Shown here: positions 1 to 8,033 of the stretch, one piece after another | Layout of the letters: each line of letters begins with the position of its first letter | Numbering within the stretch: position 1 is the first letter of the stretch | From: JAFGDI01 sp963662515 | Lineage (GTDB): Bacteria > Planctomycetota > Phycisphaerae > Sedimentisphaerales > SM23-30 | Reading direction: 5' to 3' | DNA length: 64,000 nucleotides | NCBI GenBank assembly: GCA_963662515.1 | Contig: OY759675.1 | Location: 372,001 to 436,000 of the forward strand | Notes under the pieces: generated by a model | Told to the model about the DNA's origin: nothing | Databases searched by the model: none | The model's input: only the letters and a program-made list of their open reading frames with translations | Program-made: the position numbers and the translations under genes

Positions 1-297
1 TGCTATTTTGCCAATGGTTCAAAAACACTTGCCAAGGAATATGTTGAAATTTATACCAATGGAACAACATCAGTTTTAACTGACTTTAGTAAGTTGGAAA
101 TATTTGGCAAAGGCAAGCCCTTACGCAAAAAGATTCTTAATCAGAATAAAGGGCAGGGGCAAATGGTCAGTGAGTTTCTCGATGGTATTAAAACCGGCAA
201 GTCAGCATTGATCAGCCCCCAGGAGATATTTACTGTTGCCAAAGCTTGTTTTGCCATTATTGAATCGATACAGACCAGGCAGGTAGTAAATATATAA
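1..297 (+). CDS. Gfo/Idh/MocA-type oxidoreductase, C-terminal part (truncated by window start)
   Basis: Open from the first base in frame 1, giving 98 visible residues. The segment starts inside the C-terminal beta-sheet domain: YFANGSKTLAKEYVEIY is followed by a strand ending in LEIFGKGK, then a helix with KGQGQMVSEFLDGIKTG and an ending of FAIIESIQTRQVV. This matches the tail of the two-domain (zinc-alcohol-dehydrogenase plus Gfo/Idh/MocA) sugar oxidoreductases often found in polysaccharide clusters. The NAD-binding and catalytic parts lie outside the window, so the substrate cannot be named. The next gene starts 27 bases downstream on the same strand, so it is probably co-transcribed with the glycan genes. 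Confidence 0.75.
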   Translation, partial: CYFANGSKTLAKEYVEIYTNGTTSVLTDFSKLEIFGKGKPLRKKILNQNKGQGQMVSEFLDGIKTGKSALISPQEIFTVAKACFAIIESIQTRQVVNI

Positions 298-324
298 GTC
301 TGGAAGATTCGGAATACATACAGA

Positions 325-1494
325 ATGGATATAAAAGATAGAGTTGACAAACTAAAGAGTTTTGTAGAGGCTGCCGACTATGCCGGTTATGATCCATTTG
401 ATGCTTTGAATAGTCCTTTTGTTAAAGCGGTCAGTTCTAGGTCTAAAACTCTCAGAATGGTTTTTACTCAGCTTTTGAGACGTAGCCCGGTCAATTTGCG
501 CTCTGTCCTGTCAGTAGAGAAAGGGCATAATCCCAAAGGAATAGGTTTGTTTCTGGGAGGTTATGCTAAACTATACAGCCTGAATAATGATGAAAGCTTA
601 AAACCTGAAATTGAATATCTGCTTGAACTACTTGAAAGTCTCAAAGCAGTTGGTTATAGTGGAAATAGCTGGGGGTATAATTTTGACTGGCAAAGCAGAA
701 CGACATTTCGGCCCAAAGGAACGCCAACTATTGTCAATAGCTCTTTTATTGGTCATGCTCTGCTGGATTGTTATGAACTCACTGGTTCTCAGCGAGCTCT
801 GGAAATGGCACTGCCGATCAGAGATTTTATCTTGAACGACATCAAGCGTGTTGATGAAGGACAGACCTTTGGCTTCAGCTATACGCCAGTTGATAACTCA
901 GTGGTTCACAATGCCAATATGATGGGAGCTTCAATTATTATTCGCCTGAATAAATATGCTCCGGATCAAAGTGCCCACCAGTTGGCATTGGCCGCTCTGG
1001 CCTATTCGATGAACCATCAAGAGTCAGATGGGAGCTGGTATTATGCTGATACCGATTGTCAGAAGTGGATTGACTCATTTCATACTGGATTCAATCTTCA
1101 GGCTTTGCGTTATATTATAGCTGATGGTGAAGGTGCTGAATATCTGAGAAATTATGAAAGCGGAGTAGAGTTTTACGCTGATAATTTCTTTTTGAATGAT
1201 GGTACACCAAAATATTATTATAATAAGATATACCCGGTAGATATTCATTCTCCCGCCCAGGCAATATATTTCTTTTCCGGTATGGGAGAAAAGTATTTAA
1301 CTCTTACCGAGAATGTTTTGCGATGGATGCTCAATCATATGCAAAGCCCCGAAGGTTATTTTTATTTCAGAAAAGGGCGATTGCATACTAATAAAATATG
1401 TTATATGCGTTGGTCACAAGCCTGGGCGTTTCATGCTCTCGTTGAATATATGTTTCAAAAACAATCGGTTCTCAAAAGCGTAAAGCCAGGCTAA
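325..1494 (+). CDS. Alpha/alpha-barrel (six-hairpin glycosidase-like) protein of a polysaccharide cluster
   Basis: 389 residues with no signal peptide and no membrane segment. The pattern is of repeated helix pairs, with aromatic and Gly-rich turns such as GNSWGYNFDWQS (about residue 112), ESDGSWYYAD and DSFHTGFNLQALRYI, as in (alpha/alpha)6-barrel sugar-active proteins. Related proteins sit in exopolysaccharide clusters and are often mis-named delta-aminolevulinic acid dehydratase. A role in modifying or cleaving the nascent polysaccharide is inferred from fold and position between a sugar oxidoreductase and a WecG-type glycosyltransferase; catalytic residues cannot be assigned from the sequence alone. 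The next gene follows within 20 bases. Confidence 0.6.
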   Translation: MDIKDRVDKLKSFVEAADYAGYDPFDALNSPFVKAVSSRSKTLRMVFTQLLRRSPVNLRSVLSVEKGHNPKGIGLFLGGYAKLYSLNNDESLKPEIEYLLELLESLKAVGYSGNSWGYNFDWQSRTTFRPKGTPTIVNSSFIGHALLDCYELTGSQRALEMALPIRDFILNDIKRVDEGQTFGFSYTPVDNSVVHNANMMGASIIIRLNKYAPDQSAHQLALAALAYSMNHQESDGSWYYADTDCQKWIDSFHTGFNLQALRYIIADGEGAEYLRNYESGVEFYADNFFLNDGTPKYYYNKIYPVDIHSPAQAIYFFSGMGEKYLTLTENVLRWMLNHMQSPEGYFYFRKGRLHTNKICYMRWSQAWAFHALVEYMFQKQSVLKSVKPG

Positions 1495-1510
1495 AGAGGA
1501 GAGTGTGGAT

Positions 1511-2260
1511 ATGGATATAGCTGAGAATGATAAATACGATCTGTTTGGTGTGCCATTGACGAATCTGAAGTCATATTCGCACGCTCTGGATAGTATTGTA
1601 CAAAGAATTAAGCAATCGCAAAAGACTTTTTGTGTGGCGATAAATCCCGAGAAGATACATCGTGCCCAAGGTGACCCTGAACTGCTGGATTTACTGAATT
1701 CTGCAGACTTCCATATTTGCGATGGTATTGGTGCTGCTCTTGCTATTCGTTTAATGTATGGTAAAAAAATTGCCAGAGTAACGGGAGTACAGCTTTTCTA
1801 TTACCTGATGGAGTTGGCCGAAAAAGAAGGGTTTAAGGTATTTCTTCTGGGAGCATCATCCGAATCGAATATTGGTTCATGCACTGAACTGAAGAAGAAG
1901 CATCCGCAATTAAAGATCGTCGGTAGCCAGGATGGCTATTTCAAAGATGACCGGCAGGTGATTGAGCATATTAATGCTTCGCAGGCCGATATGCTTTTTG
2001 TAGCAATGGGGTCGCCAAAACAGGAGATATGGGTTTCCCGGTATAGAAATGAAATAAATGCTCCATATTGCATGGGTGTTGGTGGTACTTTTGATGTTGT
2101 CAGTGGTAATGTCAAATGGGCACCGGTATTTTTCAGAAAGACCGGTACCGAATTTCTCTATAGACTAATATGTGATCCAAGGCGTATCAAAAGACAGGCA
2201 TGTTATCCCATATTTATGCTCAAGGTGCTCAAAGTGAGAATGTTTGGTAAAGCCAAATGA
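1511..2260 (+). CDS. WecG/TagA/CpsF-family glycosyltransferase (GT26)
   Basis: About 249 residues. Family hallmarks run in order: FCVAINPEKIHRAQ, then DFHICDGIGAALAIRL containing the conserved Asp-Gly, then KIARVTGVQLFYYLM and GFKVFLLGASSESN, and late in the protein MGSPKQEIWVSRY and GVGGTFDVVSG. The family transfers ManNAc, ManNAcA or related sugars from UDP onto a polyprenyl-PP-linked GlcNAc at the membrane. An upstream in-frame GTG at 1505 is possible, but the ATG at 1511 lies a better distance (about 9 bases) from the AGAGGAG ribosome binding site near 1495-1501, so it was chosen. The UDP-GlcNAc 2-epimerase that would supply UDP-ManNAc is the next gene, which supports a ManNAc-type donor. 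Confidence 0.85.
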   Translation: MDIAENDKYDLFGVPLTNLKSYSHALDSIVQRIKQSQKTFCVAINPEKIHRAQGDPELLDLLNSADFHICDGIGAALAIRLMYGKKIARVTGVQLFYYLMELAEKEGFKVFLLGASSESNIGSCTELKKKHPQLKIVGSQDGYFKDDRQVIEHINASQADMLFVAMGSPKQEIWVSRYRNEINAPYCMGVGGTFDVVSGNVKWAPVFFRKTGTEFLYRLICDPRRIKRQACYPIFMLKVLKVRMFGKAK

Positions 2261-2296
2261 TGATGTTATGCTCTGGACTGAGAAAGAGGCTTTGCT

Positions 2297-3397
2297 TTGA
2301 AAATAATTAATATAGTTGGTGCCCGCCCGAACTTCATGAAAATCGCCCCGCTGATGGAGGCTTATAAGGCATATGCTGATATTGAGCCGATACTGGTTCA
2401 TACCGGTCAGCATTATGATGAGAAAATGAGCGATCTGTTCTTTCGCCAGTTGGGTATCCCGACTCCTGATATAAACCTCGGTATCGGTTCAGGTTCTCAT
2501 GCCGTCCAGACCGCCGAGATAATGAAAGCCTTTGAGCCGGTCTGCCTGCAATATAAACCAGATGCCGTGCTGGTAGTTGGTGATGTTAACAGCACTATAG
2601 CCTGTGGTCTGGTAGCTGTTAAGCTTGGTATAAAATTATTTCATGTGGAAGCAGGTCTGCGTAGTGGTGACCGAAGTATGCCCGAGGAGATAAATCGGAT
2701 ATTGACGGATTCAATTTCAGATCTGCTTTTTTGTACCGAGCAGAGTGGGGTGGATAATCTTATTCGTGAAGGTATCGCCGCCGACAGGATTCATATGGTT
2801 GGCCATGTGATGATCGATACTTTGCTGAAAAATCTGGAAAAGGCCAAAGCATCAGAGATATATAATGAAATTGATAAACAATTTAAGATTAATTGTGCAG
2901 ATGGTTATGTTCTGTTGACTCTGCATAGGCCTTCAAATGTTGATGACCCTGAGGTATTGGCAAGCATACTTGAAGCTCTGCAGGTAATTCAGCTGGATAT
3001 GCCGGTACTTTTTCCGATGCATCCGCGTACCAGAAATAATATCGCCGGGACCAGCATTGCTGATACTGTTTACAAAATGAAGAATCTGCATATACTCGAG
3101 CCGATGGGCTACCTGGATTTTTTGAAGCTTACTTCCGGAGCCAGACTGGTCTTGACTGATTCGGGCGGGATTCAGGAAGAAACTACAGTGCTGAAGATAC
3201 CTTGTCTTACTCTGCGGGATAATACTGAAAGGCCTGTTACTGTCGAGGTTGGCTCAAATAGAATAGTTGGCGTAAAGACAAATAATATCCTGAAAGCTTA
3301 TTGTGATTTTAAAAACAATAAACTGCGAACCCCTCAGATTCCTCCCTTATGGGATGGTCATGCTTCAGAGAGAATAGTGAGTGTAATCGTCCAGTGA
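2297..3397 (+). CDS. wecB: UDP-N-acetylglucosamine 2-epimerase (non-hydrolysing)
   Basis: 366 residues, the usual length of the family. It interconverts UDP-GlcNAc and UDP-ManNAc in the cytoplasm. Motifs: GARPNFMKIAPL at the N-terminus, HTGQHYDEKMS, VVGDVNSTIA, HVEAGLRSGDRSMPEEINR (catalytic/UDP-binding acidic residues), LLTLHRPSNVDD with the conserved His, and LTDSGGIQEE plus RDNTERPVT for nucleotide binding. The start is TTG at 2297, preceded by AAAGAGG; no ATG fits the conserved N-terminus. The downstream formyltransferase begins inside its stop codon, so the genes are translationally coupled. Confidence 0.95.
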   Translation: MKIINIVGARPNFMKIAPLMEAYKAYADIEPILVHTGQHYDEKMSDLFFRQLGIPTPDINLGIGSGSHAVQTAEIMKAFEPVCLQYKPDAVLVVGDVNSTIACGLVAVKLGIKLFHVEAGLRSGDRSMPEEINRILTDSISDLLFCTEQSGVDNLIREGIAADRIHMVGHVMIDTLLKNLEKAKASEIYNEIDKQFKINCADGYVLLTLHRPSNVDDPEVLASILEALQVIQLDMPVLFPMHPRTRNNIAGTSIADTVYKMKNLHILEPMGYLDFLKLTSGARLVLTDSGGIQEETTVLKIPCLTLRDNTERPVTVEVGSNRIVGVKTNNILKAYCDFKNNKLRTPQIPPLWDGHASERIVSVIVQ

Positions 3398-4176
3398 AAA
3401 TTATTATCCTTACTCAATATGATAATCTCTATCAGCCGCAGGCTGTTGCTGAGGTTTGTCAGGCTCTGGCTTGTGAGCTTGTGGCTATTGTGGCTTTGCC
3501 CACGATGGGAACTGATTCCGGCGGTGTTGCCGGGTTGAAGAAATATATTGATTTCCTCGGCTGGCGGGCATTTATGGTGTTTGGCTGGCGGACCTTTAAG
3601 GCCCGGTTGATGGCTAAGCTCTGCTCTGGCAGGCATAAGGGGAAGTTTTATTCGATTGAGCAGGTGGCCGGTAGCTGGCATATTCCCTATTATCATTTCG
3701 ACAGTGTAAAAAGCGAATGCTTTAATAAGCTGCTCAATGATACGGCCCCCGAGCTGCTTATCTCGCTGAGTTGTCCGCAGATCATCGGTAAGTCTGTACG
3801 CGAGCGTTTCCCGGCGGGCTGTATAAATGTGCACGGGGCGCCGCTGCCAAAATATCGCGGGGTTATGCCTTCGTTCTGGATGCTCAAAAACGGAGAAAGA
3901 TACGCGGCTGCTACAGTTCACGATCTGGAAGCAAAGATCGATGATGGTGCTATTATCTGTCAGCAGTCAGTTGCAATTGCCCCAGATGATAGCTGGCACG
4001 ACCTGCTGGTTAAAACCAAAGCCGCCGGGGCAGCCGCTTTGATACAAGCGGTATCTCAGATCAAGGCCGGCACGGTGGTACGCAAGCCGAATCCGCAGGA
4101 GCAGGCAACCTATTATTCCTTCCCCACCAAAGCCGACCGCCGGGCATTTATCGCCGCCGGTAAAAAGTTCTTTTAG
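3394..4176 (+). CDS. Formyltransferase-family protein (sugar N-formyltransferase-like)
   Basis: About 260 residues. The GTG at 3394 overlaps the wecB stop and gives the natural beta-strand start VKIIILTQYDN; an upstream ATG at 3349 would add an implausible 15-residue leader read inside wecB. The formyl-transferase core carries INVHGAPLPKYRG (the Asn-x-His of the family) and, about 30 residues later, HDLEAKIDDGAII with the conserved Asp. Such proteins move a formyl group from 10-formyl-THF to an amino sugar or to Met-tRNA. The short C-terminus lacks an obvious tRNA-binding OB domain and the neighbours are glycan genes, so N-formylation of a nucleotide-linked amino sugar is the better guess. 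Confidence 0.75.
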   Translation: MKIIILTQYDNLYQPQAVAEVCQALACELVAIVALPTMGTDSGGVAGLKKYIDFLGWRAFMVFGWRTFKARLMAKLCSGRHKGKFYSIEQVAGSWHIPYYHFDSVKSECFNKLLNDTAPELLISLSCPQIIGKSVRERFPAGCINVHGAPLPKYRGVMPSFWMLKNGERYAAATVHDLEAKIDDGAIICQQSVAIAPDDSWHDLLVKTKAAGAAALIQAVSQIKAGTVVRKPNPQEQATYYSFPTKADRRAFIAAGKKFF

Positions 4177-4190
4177 TCCTCGTAAGAGTG

Positions 4191-4250
4191 TCCTTACGCC
4201 GGGCGGGCGGTCCTTACGCCGGATGGGCGGTCCTTACGCCGGGCGGGCGA
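4191..4250. repeat. Three tandem copies of a 20-bp unit
   Basis: The unit TCCTTACGCCGGGCGGGCGG occurs three times head to tail; the second copy differs by one base (GGATGG) and the third ends in GA. The core CCTTACGCCGG recurs at 24197 and, inverted, at 24413-24423, so it is a dispersed element rather than a local slip product. Confidence 0.85.
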
Positions 4251-4328
4251 AACTTGCCGTGGCGACTGGGGAGATGGAATGGAAAGGTGAGACAGAAAAC
4301 CTCAGCCTGCTTGATTATTAGCAAACAG

Positions 4329-4461
4329 AAGGGCGTGTTGCCCAAAGGTAGCACAAGCATCCCTGCTTGTGATTCTTAGTGTAGCATTGCTGGTTATGTT
4401 GAGCATATTGGCATAATGGTTATGCGAAAAACAGTATGTTTCTTCTGGGCAACACGCCCTT
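4329..4461. repeat. 133-bp element bounded by perfect 16-bp inverted repeats (copy 1)
   Basis: AAGGGCGTGTTGCCCA at 4329-4344 is the exact reverse complement of TGGGCAACACGCCCTT at 4446-4461. The interior contains a hairpin of CACAAGCA and TGCTTGTG around a TCCC loop (4352-4371). The block 4344-4462 matches 5549-5667 with only five substitutions. It has no coding capacity; a MITE-like or structured-RNA element is possible. Confidence 0.8.
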
Positions 4462-4930
4462 TACGCTGCTAATTCTTTTTTCAGACAGGCCACGCAGTGA
4501 GCGCAGAGCGATAACCGCTCGCATATTCGCTTGATCTTTATAGTAGTTTGAGTTTATCAGGTTTCAATTGAAGCTGATTTAACCATTCCGGCCCCGTCTG
4601 GCTTTTGATTTAAGATTTGTAATTAATCAGCCTCGAGTTCCGAACTGCCATCGCGAGCACAGCGAGCCTTAAGAGTTCCGAGCTTTAGTCGGTTCTTTAA
4701 AACCATGAGCGCAGCGAATACCTCTAAGATTCTCTTTGCGTCCCTGCGTTTAAATATTTGTTTTATCTTTTTAACGCAAAGTCGCCAGGGCGCCAAGGCG
4801 CGAAGATATGGTTTCGTTGGTCGGCTATGGTCTGATAATTTATTTTATGGCAGTTGAAACTTTATTTTTAATTGCAGCTTCGGCAATATCACAGACCAGA
4901 TTTCCTTTGTCGTCTTTCTTACGGCGGCGT

Positions 4931-5189
4931 GATAAAGTGAACTTGCTTTGCCATTCCGCTGAGAGCGGCGCGATAAAGTGAACTTACTTTGCGACAAAGG
5001 AGACTTGCTTTGCCATTCCGCTGAGAGCGGCGCGGCAAAGGAGACTTACTTTGTGGCAAAGTGAACTTACTTTGTGACAAAGTGAACTTACTTTGTGACA
5101 AAGGAGACTTGCTTTGCCATTCCGCTGAGAGCGGAACGACAAAGTAAACTTACTTTATGACAAAGTAAACTTGCTTTATGGCAAAGTAG
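4931..5189. repeat. Compound array of 21-bp palindromic units interleaved with a 22-bp hairpin unit
   Basis: About ten units of the form (G)RCAAAGTGAACTTACTTT(GT) or close variants. Each is nearly self-complementary; AAAGTAAACTTACTTT is a full palindrome around AC. Three times, near 4950, 5010 and 5112, a shortened unit is followed by a second unit that starts GCCATTCCGCTGAGAGCGG and contains a CCGCT/AGCGG hairpin. The period alternates between about 21 and 41 bp. No spacers of unique sequence exist, so it is not a CRISPR. Confidence 0.85.
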
Positions 5190-5254
5190 ATTGCAGTTAT
5201 CGGAATGTTGGTCTGTTTTGCGGCGTTTTCAGTATTGAAAAGGGCTGGATGGAC

Positions 5255-5282
5255 CTAAAACAGCCCTTTCGGGCTGTTTTAG
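5255..5282. terminator. Perfect 12-bp hairpin, terminator-like
   Basis: CTAAAACAGCCC (5255-5266) pairs perfectly with GGGCTGTTTTAG (5271-5282) around a TTTC loop. The TTTT run lies inside the right arm, and the mirrored A-run means it could act on either strand. No gene ends nearby, so what it terminates is unclear. Confidence 0.5.
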
Positions 5283-5453
5283 AGCAGGAGAGCAGGAGAG
5301 CAGGGGAGCAGGGGAGCAGGAGGGAGAGGAGAGCATAGGACCGATAGGATAGAGGACTCAGAGGATGGATAGGACCAATACAGTAGGACGCAGAGGAAGA
5401 GAAAACATAGGTCCCATAGGTCCCATAGGTCACATGTGTCTCATAGGTCCCAT
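5281..5453. repeat. Low-complexity microsatellites (GAGCAGG and CATAGGTCC types)
   Basis: 5281-5332 is a run of AGCAGGAG/AGCAGGGG purine-rich units, and 5406-5453 holds four units of CATAGGTCC(C). An antisense open frame through here is a translation of these repeats and not a gene. Confidence 0.75.
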
Positions 5454-5524
5454 TCTTCAATCTCTGTGCCGGGACCAATGGGACATATAGGACTGCTGAG
5501 ACCCATGTTGAAAAGCAAGATAAC

Positions 5525-5695
5525 CAGCCTGCTTGAATTTAGCAAACTAAAGGTAGCTCAAGCATCCCTGCTTGAGATTCTTAGTGTAGCGTTGCTGGTT
5601 ATGTTGAGCATATTAGCATAATAGTTATGCGAAAAACAGTATGTTTCTTCTGGGCAACACGCCCTTTCAGCCTGCTTGAATTTAGCAAACTAAAG
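5525..5695. repeat. Second copy of the structured block, flanked by a 28-bp direct repeat
   Basis: The 28 bases at 5525-5552 (beginning CAGCCTGCTTGAATTTAGCA) are repeated exactly at 5668-5695. Between them lies the 119-bp block (5549-5667) that also occurs at 4344-4462. The inner hairpin here is CTCAAGCA/TGCTTGAG (5557-5576), with a paired change relative to copy 1. Only the right arm of the 16-bp terminal inverted repeat is present (5651-5666). Confidence 0.8.
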
Positions 5696-5791
5696 TTTGT
5701 ACTCTTACAGTTTGTACTCTTACAAATGAAATGAAAGTGTGTAAGACAGAAATTAGCGAAAGTTGACTTCACTAATATTGAGATTATTTCT

Positions 5792-6766
5792 ATGAAGATA
5801 TTGATAACAGGTGGCAGCGGGTTTATTGGCACCAGACTGCAGAGACAATTGCTTGATGCCGGGCATAGTGTGAGGGTCTTTGATCGCAGGCATTCTCCGC
5901 TTAATCTTACGGCTGATATTGTTATTGGCGATGTTCGCGATTATGATGCTCTTGCAGCAGCTATGTGCGGATGTGATGGCATAATACATCTGGCGGCTGA
6001 ACATGCCGACAATGTAACCCCGGCTGAACTCTATGATGAGGTAAATGCAGGCGGGGCAGAAAATGTTGTCAGGGCTATGGATGCCATGGGTATTACCAAA
6101 CTGCTCTTTACCAGCAGTTCGGCAGTATATCCGCTCTTTGTAGAGGGCGACCCTTCGGAGGATACAATTCCAGAGCCCTTTAATCGCTACGGCAAGAGCA
6201 AGTATGATGCAGAAAATGTGCTGCGTAACTGGTATGAAAAGAGCAGCCCAGGTAAACAGCTGATAATAATTCGGCCTTGCGTGGTATTTGGTGAGAATAA
6301 TCGGGGCAATATCTATCTTATGCTGGAACAAATATACAAAAAACGATTCCTGGTCATTGGCGATGGCAATAATCTTAAATCAGTCAGCTATGTGGGTAAT
6401 ATTGTCAGTTTCATTCAGTATGCTGTAGATAATCTTCTGCCGGGTAATTATCTCTTTAATTATGCCGATAAGCCGGACCTTACTACCGGGCAGATGATAA
6501 GGATTGCCAATCGAACATTGGGCCGGGGAGATAAGCTCGGCCTGCGGGTGCCTTATTGGCTTGGTCTTATTGCTGGTGGCTGTTTTGATCTGCTGGGCAG
6601 AATTACCGGTAAAAAATACCCGGTTAGTTTGATAAGAGTTAAAAAGTTCAGAGTGTCATTATGTTTTGATAACAGTCGGGCTATGGGCACAGGTTTTAAG
6701 CCCCCCTATAGTCTGGAAGAGGCCTTCCGAAGGACGGTGGAATTTGAGTTCTGTGGAAAGAAATAG
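5792..6766 (+). CDS. NAD-dependent epimerase/dehydratase (extended SDR)
   Basis: 324 residues. The Rossmann start MKILITGGSGFIGTRL carries the GxxGxxG motif, followed by IGDVRDYDALAAAM, IIHLAAEHADN, LLFTSSSAVYP and the catalytic Tyr-x-x-x-Lys in RYGKSKYDAEN, then a PCVVFGENNRGNIY segment typical of nucleotide-sugar 4-epimerases and dehydratases. The substrate is probably a nucleotide-activated sugar for the surface glycan. The ATG at 5792 starts directly on the Rossmann strand. The 3' end overlaps the start of the polysaccharide deacetylase, so the two are coupled. Confidence 0.85.
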   Translation: MKILITGGSGFIGTRLQRQLLDAGHSVRVFDRRHSPLNLTADIVIGDVRDYDALAAAMCGCDGIIHLAAEHADNVTPAELYDEVNAGGAENVVRAMDAMGITKLLFTSSSAVYPLFVEGDPSEDTIPEPFNRYGKSKYDAENVLRNWYEKSSPGKQLIIIRPCVVFGENNRGNIYLMLEQIYKKRFLVIGDGNNLKSVSYVGNIVSFIQYAVDNLLPGNYLFNYADKPDLTTGQMIRIANRTLGRGDKLGLRVPYWLGLIAGGCFDLLGRITGKKYPVSLIRVKKFRVSLCFDNSRAMGTGFKPPYSLEEAFRRTVEFEFCGKK

Positions 6767-7640
6767 AGAAAGCAAAAAGATAGCGGCCTTTGTCATGGAT
6801 GTCGAAGACTGGTATCATCTTGATTATATTGATCGCCGGCGTGTGGATTGTCATCTGTCTGTTCTGGATGGGGTTGATCGTTTTGCCGATCTGCTGTTAA
6901 GTAATGGCATAAACAATGCCACCTTTTCTATAGTTGGTGATCTGGTTGCCGAGAATGCCGTTCGGTTTGAGCGATTATATCAAGAGGGCTTTGAACTGGC
7001 CTGTCATGACTGGGATCATGTTCGGCCGGTAGAAAAAGACTCTGAGACATTTCGCTCAGATACCTTGCGAGTGAAAAAAGCCCTTGAAGATATTACCGGC
7101 AGCGAGATAGCAGGCTATCGCGCCCCCAGCTACGGCATCGACCGCGAAAGAGTTGATATTCTTAAAGAGTTGGGATTCAAATATGATGCCAGCCGCATAG
7201 ACTTTCGGGCACATAAACTCTATGGCCAGGTAGATATGACCGGCTTCCAACAGATAAGAAAAAATGTCTGGCATAAGTCAGGGTTTTATGAATTTGGGGT
7301 TGGCACTGTTACAATGGGCGGGATAACGGTTCCTGTTTCCGGCGGCGGTTATATCAGGTCCATTCCCTGGCCGGTTATGTCTCTGCTGATAAAACGCTAT
7401 ATAAAGGATCATGATTTTTACCTGTTCTATATTCATCCTTACGAAATGACCACTAAGCCCTTGCCCGCCCTGCATAGCGGCATAAAGCTCACTACTCGGG
7501 TTAAGTATCGTATCAATAAAGACAAAACTCCCGCACGCATTCAGAATCTTATCAACCTTTTGAATGAAAATGACTTTACCTATATGTCTTTGAGGCAGTG
7601 TGCAGAGTATTATCAGCACTTACAGTCTGCTTCAGGCTAA
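6744..7640 (+). CDS. Polysaccharide deacetylase, PEP-CTERM/exosortase-locus type (with DUF3473-like C-terminus)
   Basis: About 298 residues. The NodB-type fold opens with AAFVMDVEDWYHLDY (the D-x-E-D variant of PEP-CTERM-locus deacetylases), followed by NATFSIVGDL, ELACHDWDHVRP with the metal-binding His residues, and GYRAPSYGIDRE. The C-terminal part PVSGGGYIRSIPW and DFYLFYIHPYEMT matches the DUF3473 extension. These enzymes remove N-acetyl groups from exopolysaccharide. The start is uncertain: TTG at 6744 sits well after AAGGACGG, GTG at 6753 is possible, and both overlap the preceding SDR gene. An upstream ATG at 6666 would add unconserved sequence read within that gene. Confidence 0.85.
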   Translation: MSSVERNRESKKIAAFVMDVEDWYHLDYIDRRRVDCHLSVLDGVDRFADLLLSNGINNATFSIVGDLVAENAVRFERLYQEGFELACHDWDHVRPVEKDSETFRSDTLRVKKALEDITGSEIAGYRAPSYGIDRERVDILKELGFKYDASRIDFRAHKLYGQVDMTGFQQIRKNVWHKSGFYEFGVGTVTMGGITVPVSGGGYIRSIPWPVMSLLIKRYIKDHDFYLFYIHPYEMTTKPLPALHSGIKLTTRVKYRINKDKTPARIQNLINLLNENDFTYMSLRQCAEYYQHLQSASG

Positions 7641-8033
7641 TTTCAATCATGAGTCTCATCAGGTGGCCGCTAATTGTCGGAGGCAAGCCTCAGGCCTGTC
7701 ATAATGTTGGCAGTGAAGTTGAAGGCCCTGTTATTTAAATATGCAATGTTGTATTAAATGGTTAAGTTATTTGCTTTTAACTGCAAAATCTGTCTGTTAT
7801 CACCTGTTTATACTATTTTACAGCTTTTTATTGGCGTATGGTATAAATTGAGATTTATCCTTTATTAAGGATGGTATTTTGCGGCATCATATCGAGGAAA
7901 ATCATTATATTTTGTTTTTTTTAAGGGATTCAGTTTAGTTAACCCCTTTTTTGTGCCGATAACAAATTGCATCAAAGGTAATAAGCTGAGGAAATAGAGT
8001 TAAACTGAAGATGCTGTTAAAGGTTGTAAAGTA
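7641..8033. other. Non-coding gap before the glycosylphosphotransferase gene
   Basis: About 390 bp, AT-rich towards the 3' end. No gene or tRNA is visible. An AAGGG...CCCCTTTTTT pairing at 7922-7950 could be a weak terminator, and the promoter for the 8034 gene must lie in this interval, but no strong -35/-10 pair stands out. Confidence 0.5.

Larger units (their letters stand above)
4177..5791. other. 1.6-kb non-coding, repeat-rich interval inside the glycan cluster
   Basis: No convincing gene: open frames here are short, repeat-derived and lack ribosome binding sites. The interval holds three tandem 20-bp units (4191-4250), two copies of a 119-bp structured block (4344-4462 and 5549-5667), a stretch near 4770-4805 of the AACGCAAAG/CGCCAGGGCGCCAAGGCGC type, a compound array of short palindromes (4931-5189), a perfect terminator-like hairpin (5255-5282), purine-rich and CATAGGTCC microsatellites (5281-5453), and two tandem copies of TTTGTACTCTTACA near 5697-5725. 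It looks like a landing pad for non-coding repeat elements. Confidence 0.7.

Noticed and set aside
4188..4379. 63-residue plus-strand open frame
   Set aside because: Translates the 20-bp tandem repeats and the structured block; repeat-derived.
4931..5189. CRISPR array
   Set aside because: Repeat units are contiguous and palindromic, with no unique spacers of constant length and no cas genes anywhere in the window.
5753..6331. 192-residue minus-strand open frame
   Set aside because: Antisense to the SDR epimerase, no motif and no ribosome binding site.
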